Of a DNA stretch of 64,000 nt, positions 16,820-23,110 are shown one piece after another. Every line of letters begins with the position of its first letter. Position 1 is the first letter of the stretch. Both the position numbers and the translations under genes were made by a program. The DNA comes from Moanibacter sp965226025 (lineage in GTDB: Bacteria; Verrucomicrobiota; Verrucomicrobiia; Opitutales; UBA2987): positions 558,001-622,000 of the forward strand of contig CBDDCD010000003.1 of the NCBI GenBank assembly GCA_965226025.1. Direction: 5' to 3'. The notes below the pieces were generated by a model. It was not told where the DNA came from, did not search any database, and saw only the letters and a program-made list of their open reading frames with translations.

Positions 16820-17143
16820 GTGATCCTCGCCTCTTCTCTGGCCCTCTTCCTTTTAGGCCTTTGGAGCCAGCGAGCCAATGGGCCCGGTGCGGTTACGGGA
16901 CTGGCGACCGGTTTGGTGTGCAACCTCTACCTCTGGCTTTACGCTCCTGATGTCTCGTGGTTGTGGTGGAATGTTATCGGGCTTTTTGTCGGACTTCTGG
17001 TGGGCTACTCTGTCAGCATTGCCTTTCCTTTACCGGATCCGAAACGCCTGGAGGGCACGGTTTATCGCTTGGCTCTAGACAATCTGTCGGACGATGCTTT
17101 CTGCACGATGACTGAGGTTGAAATCCGGGGAATACGGTCGTAG
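16793..17143 (+). pseudogene. C-terminal remnant of a sodium:solute symporter
   Basis: The frame reads FQIALILGSVILASSLALFL and then LLGLWSQRANGPGAVTGL, the look of the last membrane helices of a sodium:solute symporter (SSS family), whose members have 500-650 residues. About 115 residues remain. A stop codon lies right before the homologous segment (16790-16792), and no start with a ribosome site exists, so this is a truncated, dead gene. WLWWNVIGLFVGLLVGY near the end is also family-like. A half CTAG repeat and a second gene remnant follow at once, so a deletion probably joined these pieces. Confidence 0.75.
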
Positions 17144-17157
17144 GTTTCGGTTTCGCT

Positions 17158-17177
17158 TATTCCGACAGATTCCTAGT
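17158..17177. repeat. Half copy of the CTAG palindromic element
   Basis: The sequence TATTCCGACAGATTCCTAGT is a right arm of the dispersed family. It sits 8 bases before the start of the UPF0173-LptC fusion. No left arm is evident; one may have been lost in the deletion that formed the fusion. Confidence 0.6.
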
Positions 17178-17185
17178 CATTTGAT

Positions 17186-17770
17186 ATGAAACTGACCTAT
17201 TTCGGTCACTCCGCGTGTTTGGGAAAGAGGGAGACTCACCAGCTTCTTCCGAGAGGAGACAACTTCACGATGGGAGTCGCTGATGCGAGCAGGGCGGCCG
17301 AATTCCTCAACGCCAAGCGAGCAGTTCCGATTCATTACAACAGATTTCTGGCCGTCCTGCACCTGACGGTTTTGTTCGCTTCGGTGGCGGCTGACGCTCA
17401 GATCTTGCCCAATGCGCCGGTCTACGACTTCAGGATGCCGATGTTTGGGGAGAACGGATACATTGTCTGGGAACTCAGGGGCAGCGAGGGTCGGTTCATA
17501 AGCCGGGAACGGATCGACGTTGAAAATCTGAGCCTGCGTTTTTATTCGGGAGATTCCGATCTGACCGTAATCATCACGGTCAAAAGCCCTAAAGCGTCCA
17601 TCTACCCTGACGAACGGCGTGCGACAAGCGGATCGGGCTTGCACGTCGCTGGACACAACTTCGAAATTGTCGGAGAGAGGTGGGACTGGGTTGGCGATGA
17701 GCAGACGTTGCGGGTGAGAGAGGAAGTGCGTGTGACTTTCTTTGAGAAGATCACTGATATATTGAGATGA
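17186..17770 (+). CDS. Fusion: UPF0173 hydrolase remnant joined to LptC-like protein
   Basis: The frame codes for 194 residues of two origins. Residues 1-11 (MKLTYFGHSAC) are the start of a UPF0173 metallo-beta-lactamase-fold hydrolase, and residues 27-52 (GDNFTMG, then AAEFLNAKRAVPIHYN) are the near-C-terminal block of the same family; the roughly 150 residues between them, with the metal-binding histidines, are gone. From residue 53 a signal-like segment (FLAVLHLTVLFASVAADAQ) leads an LptC-like periplasmic domain (residues 72-190). The last four bases overlap lptA. The LptC part probably remains useful as a lipopolysaccharide-bridge component; its original start codon is unclear. The metallo-hydrolase part cannot be active. 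Confidence 0.7.
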   Translation: MKLTYFGHSACLGKRETHQLLPRGDNFTMGVADASRAAEFLNAKRAVPIHYNRFLAVLHLTVLFASVAADAQILPNAPVYDFRMPMFGENGYIVWELRGSEGRFISRERIDVENLSLRFYSGDSDLTVIITVKSPKASIYPDERRATSGSGLHVAGHNFEIVGERWDWVGDEQTLRVREEVRVTFFEKITDILR

Positions 17771-18414
17771 CTAGAGCTGAATCCTTGGCCTTTTCGATTG
17801 CTCGATCCTGTCCCAACAGGACTCCCCGAGATCGATTTGCTTTCCGATTCTGTGCCATGGTTTTCTCTTTTTCTATAGCCGGCGCAGCAGTTGATGAGGA
17901 TAGAGGGGTGGCTAGGCCAAGCGGTGCCGGAAGAATGGAAGAGACTGTAATTGTGAGCGACTCCCTGGTGATGAGGAGCGGCCGGAAAAGGAATTACTTT
18001 TACTTTGAAAACGAAGTCCTCGTCGAAGGCGCAAATCTGGTTGTGAAATGCGATCGATTGGAGATTGTCGCTTTGCGGGAGGCGGCTCTCGACCAATCGG
18101 ATGCGAAGATTGGTGAGTTTGGGACCATTCAAAGAATCACTGCGAGTGGCAACGTTGTCATCCTCCAGGCGGGAAGGAGAGCGGAGGCGGGTCGTGCGGA
18201 AGTGCTACCCGGGGAAGGAAAGGTGGTCCTTACGGATTCCCCACGGGTAGTGGATGGCCAGGGGGAAGTGAGAGGGTGGAGAATCACCCTGCTCAAGGAC
18301 GAGAAACGAGCGGTGGTCGAGAGCGATCCTGATGGCGGCGGGCAACGATCCACCGTCCGATTGAGTAAGCTGCCGGATCTTGGATTCGAGTCCGAGGACA
18401 CCGACAATAACTAG
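17767..18414 (+). CDS. lptA: LptA/OstA-like lipopolysaccharide transport protein
   Basis: The protein has 215 residues. A hydrophobic stretch (FRFCAMVFSFSIAGAA, about 27-42) is the likely signal peptide, followed by a beta-jellyroll of OstA type, with repeated strands such as FENEVLVEGANLVVKCDRLE, IQRITASGNVVI and AEVLPGEGKVVLT. LptA forms the periplasmic bridge that carries lipopolysaccharide to the outer membrane. It overlaps the LptC-like gene by ATGA, and lptB follows 326 bases on. Its TAG stop is formed by the edge of a 131-base palindromic element, which separates it from lptB. Confidence 0.85.
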   Translation: MTRAESLAFSIARSCPNRTPRDRFAFRFCAMVFSFSIAGAAVDEDRGVARPSGAGRMEETVIVSDSLVMRSGRKRNYFYFENEVLVEGANLVVKCDRLEIVALREAALDQSDAKIGEFGTIQRITASGNVVILQAGRRAEAGRAEVLPGEGKVVLTDSPRVVDGQGEVRGWRITLLKDEKRAVVESDPDGGGQRSTVRLSKLPDLGFESEDTDNN

Positions 18415-18541
18415 GAGTCTGTCGGAATGAATTTGGTCGCCGTTTACAACCGTCAACCTGCGATCCGAAGTTCAGGCCTGTTGCGAAGTGCACTTGTCAC
18501 GGCACAGCGAAGCGGCGACGGAAAGCCCGACAGATTCCTAG
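18411..18541. repeat. CTAG palindromic element, long form (131 bp)
   Basis: The element begins CTAGGAGTCTGTCGGAA and ends GCCCGACAGATTCCTAG, with CTAG at both edges. Its inverse is nearly the same as the elements at 25379-25507 and 48409-48507; the last lacks an inner block of about 35 bases with GTCGCCGCTTCGCTGTGCCG. The left CTAG holds the lptA stop. Confidence 0.88.
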
Positions 18542-18740
18542 CCCGAACATTTCCCAAATCTTCTGCTGCGACGACGGATATCACCGCATGTCAAAGCTTT
18601 CCCTGGCCCAGCGACCTCCGAGGGTCCAAACACACTGTCGCCGGCTGAGCTGCGGAAAGGAATTGACAGGCAGCGATCTACGCCGTCTCGCTACGAAGTG
18701 TGTAAAATGTCTGGGCTAGGAATTTTCAGGCCGTAGGACA
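18542..18740. other. Intergenic stretch upstream of lptB
   Basis: No gene is seen. A TTGACA at 18663-18668 could be a -35 box, but no well-spaced -10 box follows. A GGCTAGGAATTTTCAGGCC near 18713 resembles the edge of a CTAG element but lacks the rest. Confidence 0.35.
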
Positions 18741-19475
18741 ATGCTCGATCAGATGTCATCGCTTTCCGCTCGGGGAATCGTGAAAGTTTTCGGGAAGAGG
18801 CGTGTCGTAGATGGGGTTGATTTAGAGCTGAATTCGGGAGAGATAGTCGGCCTTTTGGGTCCGAACGGAGCCGGGAAAACGACTTCATTTCATATAGTCG
18901 TCGGGCTTCTTGCCGCGACCGAGGGTTCGATCTCCGTGGGTAAAGTCGACATCACACGAAGCCCGATGTACAAACGGGCTCGTCTTGGGGTCGGTTATCT
19001 ACCCCAGGAGCCCTCGGTGTTTAGAAGGCTGACTGTGGAAGCCAACATCAGGTTGGTTGCTGAGACTCTTGCCCTGTCCCGGAAGGAACGTGATCGAACA
19101 GTTGCAAAGCACCTCGATGAACTCGGCCTCACTCCTCTCGCCGCACAGAAAGCGTATACTTTGAGCGGTGGAGAGCGTCGGAGGCTGGAAATCTCTCGCG
19201 CCCTCGTTACTACTCCTAGGTTTCTCTTGATGGATGAGCCTTTCAGCGGTATCGATCCGATAAGCGTGTCCGACGTGCAGGATATGATCGTGAATCTCAA
19301 AGAAAGAGACATCGGAGTGTTGATCACTGATCACAATGTACGCGAGACTCTACGGATCGTGGACCGTGCCTACCTGATGTACCAGGGAAAAGTAATCTCG
19401 GAAGGTAGCAGCACCTCTCTCCTGAGCGATCCGTTGAGCAGGGAATTTTACCTCGGTGAGAAGTTCGATCTCTGA
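18741..19475 (+). CDS. lptB: LPS export ABC transporter ATP-binding protein
   Basis: LptB powers extraction of lipopolysaccharide from the inner membrane through LptFG. The protein has 244 residues, the usual size. Walker A GPNGAGKT is at residues 40-47, a Q-loop at YLPQEPSVFR near 93, the signature LSGGERRR near 140, Walker B LLMDEPFSGIDP near 161, and the H-loop ITDHNVRE near 195; the last two strings are typical of LptB rather than other ABC proteins. A second ATG four codons on is an alternative start. The stop overlaps the hprK start by one base (TGATG). Confidence 0.96.
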   Translation: MLDQMSSLSARGIVKVFGKRRVVDGVDLELNSGEIVGLLGPNGAGKTTSFHIVVGLLAATEGSISVGKVDITRSPMYKRARLGVGYLPQEPSVFRRLTVEANIRLVAETLALSRKERDRTVAKHLDELGLTPLAAQKAYTLSGGERRRLEISRALVTTPRFLLMDEPFSGIDPISVSDVQDMIVNLKERDIGVLITDHNVRETLRIVDRAYLMYQGKVISEGSSTSLLSDPLSREFYLGEKFDL

Positions 19476-20428
19476 TGAAACCAAGACCGAAGAAAGTCGA
19501 GAGCATCTCGGTGGAAGATTTCTATTCCTCATTTAAGGAACCTCTGAAGCTGAATCTCGTGGCCGGGCGAGAGGGGCTGAAATCGGTCATCCGTGATCGA
19601 AGCGTCAACCGGCCATCACTCTGTCTAGCCGGATCCTTCAAGCACTTCGGCGCCAAGAGAGTACAGCTCTTTGGAGCCGGTGATATGGGTTTCATGCGAG
19701 AATTGAGCGACAAAAGACAACAGGGCATACTCAGCGAAATGGTAGCTCGAAGGATTCCCTGCATAATTGTCTCGCGAAATCTGGCGCCTACCAAAGCGAT
19801 GCTACAGATAGCAAATGAATGCAAAGTGCCCCTTATGCGTTCAACCTTAACTTCCCACGAGTTTACCACCAGTGCCGTGCTCCTCCTGGAGGACAAGTTC
19901 GCACCTCGGATCGCTGAACATGGGACGATGATGGATGTGAAGGGCATCGGCACTCTGATTCGCGGGGGAAGTGGAATCGGAAAAAGCGAATGCGCGCTCG
20001 GTCTGATCGAAAAGGGCCACAGCCTCGTCGCCGATGATCTCGTCTATATCAGACTCCTCAAGGAAGTCGGCCTGTTTGCCAGAAGTTCGGAGTTAAATCG
20101 AGGTTATATGGAGTGCCGGGGATTGGGAATCATCAATGTCGCTGACATCTTCGGGATTCGCGCCATACGGCTCGAAAAGAAGATCGATCTAGTTGTGTCA
20201 TTCATTGAGTGGAGGCAGGGTATGGAGGAAGAACGGACCGGTCTGGAACAGAGTTTCTATGAGATTCTTGGAACAGGCGTACCCGAAATTCAACTGACCG
20301 TCCGTCCGGGTAGAGACCTTGCCCACCTCGTCGAGATTGCCGCGATGGTGCACGCTCTAAAAGGTATAGGGCATCATGGCGCCAAGGAATTCAACGATCA
20401 TTTAATCAATCAGATGACCAGAGTATGA
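19475..20428 (+). CDS. hprK: HPr kinase/phosphorylase
   Basis: The protein has 317 residues. The C-terminal kinase domain has Walker A GGSGIGKS at 154-161, then ECALGLIEKGHSLVADD, and the HprK signature MECRGLGIINVADIFG near 210-225; the N-terminal MurF-like domain occupies residues 1-130. HprK phosphorylates and dephosphorylates serine 46 of HPr. In diderm bacteria without sugar PTS it takes part in signalling or regulation of metabolism. It is translationally coupled to lptB. No HPr gene lies just downstream. Confidence 0.95.
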   Translation: MKPRPKKVESISVEDFYSSFKEPLKLNLVAGREGLKSVIRDRSVNRPSLCLAGSFKHFGAKRVQLFGAGDMGFMRELSDKRQQGILSEMVARRIPCIIVSRNLAPTKAMLQIANECKVPLMRSTLTSHEFTTSAVLLLEDKFAPRIAEHGTMMDVKGIGTLIRGGSGIGKSECALGLIEKGHSLVADDLVYIRLLKEVGLFARSSELNRGYMECRGLGIINVADIFGIRAIRLEKKIDLVVSFIEWRQGMEEERTGLEQSFYEILGTGVPEIQLTVRPGRDLAHLVEIAAMVHALKGIGHHGAKEFNDHLINQMTRV

Positions 20429-20654
20429 ATTCGATCGATTTCATCAGTTGCTCAATTCAGTTTACTTTCTCTCCTTCGAGACTCGAAATTCAGTGTCATT
20501 CTTCTTGCCGTGAATTCCGTTTTCGGTCAGGGCCAAAGTCCGGATTCCTAACGGTAAAAAAACAGAAGTCCTCTGAAAAACAGTGGCTTGCGTCAGAGGT
20601 AATTTTGGGCTCATCGGGCGAAAGTGATCTCGCTTCAGTTGTCATCAAGGCCTG

Positions 20655-20663
20655 TGTGAATAA
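20655..20663 (-). promoter_or_regulatory. DnaA box (TTATTCACA)
   Basis: TGTGAATAA on the plus strand is the inverse of TTATTCACA, an exact match to the TTATNCACA consensus. It lies about 340 bases upstream of dnaA. Confidence 0.5.
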
Positions 20664-20831
20664 GTTGTTAGAAAGTTGATCTTGAAATGCGTCCCTCTTT
20701 ACAGGTTACTTATAGACTTTCTCGGGGGCTGGGCCTTCCAAATGGATCTCCGGTCGCCGTCACTCAGGTGAGCTCTCCTCCGTGAGCCTTCCTTTCTGGT
20801 CCTTTAAGTAGCTGATATTCAGAACCCTAAG

Positions 20832-20837
20832 TATAAT
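20832..20837 (+). promoter_or_regulatory. Possible -10 box of the dnaA promoter
   Basis: A perfect TATAAT lies 163 bases before dnaA. The hexamer 17 bases upstream is a poor -35, so the call is tentative. Confidence 0.3.
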
Positions 20838-20958
20838 AGCATTCGCCTTACTATGCTCCAAAGCGATTCCTTGGTCGTGATACTGTGCTGCCCCTAGACT
20901 GTCTTCTGCATGGCCCTTCCCGTATCTCAGAATTGTGGCGCGAGTTTGCTTCTCGGAG

Positions 20959-20967
20959 TGTGAATAA
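20959..20967 (-). promoter_or_regulatory. DnaA box (TTATTCACA) just before dnaA
   Basis: This is a second exact TGTGAATAA (inverse TTATTCACA), in the same orientation as the one at 20655, and 32 bases before the dnaA start. Its place fits autoregulation of dnaA or a part of oriC. Confidence 0.55.
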
Positions 20968-20999
20968 TTGGCAATTTTATCGAGTCGTTTTCACAGGGA

Positions 21000-22355
21000 A
21001 TGATGAAAAAAGATATCTGGAACACCGTACGAACGGAATTCAAATCGTTGTTCCCCGATGTTTACGACTCTTGGTTTGAGAATCTAAAGAGACTCGATAC
21101 GGACGATGAGGACACCCTCATGCTGGGGACCTCGAACGAGTTCGCTGCAATCTGGATCCAAGATAACTATCTCGATCTCATAAGTCAGAAAGTAAGGACG
21201 GCGGCGGGCAGGGCGATGCAAGTCGTCATTGAAGTTACGGACGACGGCAGGGAAGAGAGACAGGGCCCGGAAGGGCCTCGCCATCGGCGCTACCCTCGAA
21301 CAGGCACGCGGAGCGAGCCAGACCGGTCATTGCTGAATCCTCGAAATACCTTTGAGAATTTTATCGTCGGATCGGGCAACCAGTTGGCCCACGCAGCGAG
21401 CGTTGCGGTCGCCGACACTCCTGCCAAAGCCTATAACCCCCTTTTCCTTTACGGTGAAACCGGGCTTGGGAAGACCCATCTCATGCACGCGATTTCCCAG
21501 TGCATTCTGGATCGAAACCCGGACGCCTCGGTGGTCTATGTCTCGTGTGAGAAGTTCACCAACGAGTTCATTCGAGCGATTCAGGAAAATACCCTGGTTA
21601 ACTTTCGGAAATTCTATCGAAATGTGGAAGTCCTCCTGATCGACGACATCCATTTCCTGGCTGGTAAGGAGCGCATCCAGGAGGAATTCTTCCACACTTT
21701 TAATGAGTTGTTTGAGTCTCAACGCCAGGTGTGCCTCTCCAGTGACTGTCCTGCTGGGGAGATATCGAGACTGCAAAATCGGCTCATCTCCCGATTTCAG
21801 TGGGGAATGGTTACCGATATTCAAGCGCCTGACTTAGAGACCCGTCTGGCCATCCTGAGTAAGAAGGCGAACGCTCAGAATTACGAAATTCCAGACGAGG
21901 TCCTCGAATTTCTGGCGGAGAGAATCACAAGGAACGTGCGCCGCATGGAAGGCGCCCTGGTCAGTGTGGCGAGTTACACGACCCTAATGAATAAGCCGCT
22001 GAACATTGAGATTGTTGAGGGACTGCTCCAGCATATGCTACAAGAAGAAGCGCAAGACAAAGTCACGGTCGAGAAGATCCAGAAAAAGGTAGTCGACTAT
22101 TTCAACCTTCGGCAGAGCGACATGGTGAGCAAACGGCGACCAAACAATATTGCCTTTCCCCGTCAAATCGCAATGTATCTGAGTCGCCTACTGACAAACC
22201 ACAGCCTGCAGGAGATTGGGGAGTCATTTGGTGGTCGCGATCACGGAACCGTAATTCACGCCTGTAAGACGGTGGAGAACATGATGGAGCAGGATGAGAC
22301 GGTCAGCCGAAGCGTTGATTTTCTGACCAAGCAGCTGTCCCAACAAAACGCCTAG
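21000..22355 (+). CDS. dnaA: Chromosomal replication initiator protein DnaA
   Basis: DnaA binds 9-base boxes at the origin and opens the duplex. The protein has 451 residues. Domain I is at 1-80, a charged linker at 81-110, and the AAA+ domain has Walker A GETGLGKT at 152-159, Walker B VLLIDDIHFLAGKE near 216 and the ISRFQWGMV sensor region. Domain IV has the DnaA signature GGRDHGTVIHACK near 412. The ATG at 21000 is followed at once by a second ATG; AGGGA lies close before both. The stop TAG is the edge of a palindromic element. Two DnaA boxes lie upstream. Confidence 0.98.
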   Translation: MMKKDIWNTVRTEFKSLFPDVYDSWFENLKRLDTDDEDTLMLGTSNEFAAIWIQDNYLDLISQKVRTAAGRAMQVVIEVTDDGREERQGPEGPRHRRYPRTGTRSEPDRSLLNPRNTFENFIVGSGNQLAHAASVAVADTPAKAYNPLFLYGETGLGKTHLMHAISQCILDRNPDASVVYVSCEKFTNEFIRAIQENTLVNFRKFYRNVEVLLIDDIHFLAGKERIQEEFFHTFNELFESQRQVCLSSDCPAGEISRLQNRLISRFQWGMVTDIQAPDLETRLAILSKKANAQNYEIPDEVLEFLAERITRNVRRMEGALVSVASYTTLMNKPLNIEIVEGLLQHMLQEEAQDKVTVEKIQKKVVDYFNLRQSDMVSKRRPNNIAFPRQIAMYLSRLLTNHSLQEIGESFGGRDHGTVIHACKTVENMMEQDETVSRSVDFLTKQLSQQNA

Positions 22356-22451
22356 GAATCTGTCGGACATTGAATATTGCAACATCGCGGAGGTTCGGAT
22401 TCAACGGTGAAGGGTGCAAATCTAGACCAAGTCCATGCCGACAGATTCCTT
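22352..22451. repeat. CTAG palindromic element, ATCGCGGAGG subtype
   Basis: The element begins CTAGGAATCTGTCGGACATT and ends ATGCCGACAGATTCCTT. Its inner part (CATCGCGGAGGTTCGGATTC) is almost the same as that of the copy at 31884-31983. The first CTAG holds the dnaA stop. Confidence 0.88.
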
Positions 22452-22454
22452 TTG

Positions 22455-22523
22455 CTAGGAGTCTGTCGGACGAACCTAGTCACTTGCGAAGCAATCGAAC
22501 GTCAAGGTCCGACAGACTCCTAG
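22455..22523. repeat. CTAG palindromic element, short subtype (69 bp)
   Basis: The ends are CTAGGAGTCTGTCGGAC and GTCCGACAGACTCCTAG, a perfect inverted match of 17 bases, with inner ACTTGCGAAGCAATCGAA. It follows the preceding element by three bases, as at 31986-32054. A related copy is at 26469-26540. Confidence 0.9.
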
Positions 22524-22566
22524 CCTGAAAATCGCACGCGATTTCCCGGCCCCAAAAGACAATCCA

Positions 22567-23082
22567 ATGGAAATCACTCCCGAACAGAAAGAGGCGGTCG
22601 CCTTGTGGGCAAAGGAGGGGCTCTCACTTGCCGAGATTCAGCGTCGTCTGGATGAGGAGTTTTCCCTTTCAATGACCTACATGGATGTGCGTTTTTTGGT
22701 CGATGATCTTGAGCTGACGTTGCAGGATGACGAAACCAGATCGGCCGATTCGACGATCCATGATGGTGGTAGAGAGAGTGCTTCGGAAGCGACCGCGCCA
22801 GATCAGGCCGATACGCCGACAGCCGATGAGGAGCCGTTTGGTAACAGTGCGGCGGATCTGTTGAGCGACGAGGTGAATGTTGAAGTCGATCGCCTTCTGA
22901 AGCCGGGGGCGCTGGTCAGCGGTAGTGTGAAGTTCAGTGATGGAATGAGGGCCGAGTGGTCAATTGATCAGCTTGGGCGATTGGATATCAATCCGGGCCA
23001 AGAGGGTTACAGGCCAAGTCCCGAGGACCTGCGATCCTTTCAGGAGCAGCTGCAGCGAGCGCTGGAGAAAAAGGGATTTTAG
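22567..23082 (+). CDS. Small acidic protein of unknown function between dnaA and ligA
   Basis: The protein has 171 residues and I do not recognise a named family. Residues 1-55 (ITPEQKEAVALWAKEGLSLA, then IQRRL) look like a helix-turn-helix of the resolvase-like kind. Residues 60-105 are acidic and probably flexible. The last 60 residues form a compact block with GALVSGSVKFSDGMRAEWS and RPSPEDLRSFQEQLQRALEK. It has no signal peptide. It converges on ligA with a shared terminator between the two. A DNA-linked role is only suggested by the N-terminal fold and by the replication-gene context. Confidence 0.8.
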   Translation: MEITPEQKEAVALWAKEGLSLAEIQRRLDEEFSLSMTYMDVRFLVDDLELTLQDDETRSADSTIHDGGRESASEATAPDQADTPTADEEPFGNSAADLLSDEVNVEVDRLLKPGALVSGSVKFSDGMRAEWSIDQLGRLDINPGQEGYRPSPEDLRSFQEQLQRALEKKGF

Positions 23083-23083
23083 C

Positions 23084-23110
23084 AGTTTTTCGGACTGGGT
23101 CCGAAAAACT
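23084..23110. terminator. Bidirectional terminator between the small acidic gene and ligA
   Basis: AGTTTTTCGGAC pairs perfectly with GTCCGAAAAACT around loop TGG. The A and T runs on the two sides give a U-tract in both directions, fitting two converging genes. The ligA stop (CTA on the plus strand) is at its edge. Confidence 0.85.

Larger units (their letters stand above)
20429..20999. other. Intergenic region upstream of dnaA
   Basis: The 571 bases hold no gene I can support. An open frame of 84 codons overlaps the hprK stop by four bases but has no recognisable domain and odd composition. The stretch holds two DnaA-box matches and a TATAAT, so it is the likeliest regulatory or origin region in the window. 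Confidence 0.5.

Noticed and set aside
20425..20679. 84-codon open frame overlapping the hprK stop by four bases
   Set aside because: Its composition is Ser- and Phe-rich, it has no family look and no HPr motif, and the DnaA-box region lies in its end. A real gene cannot be excluded.
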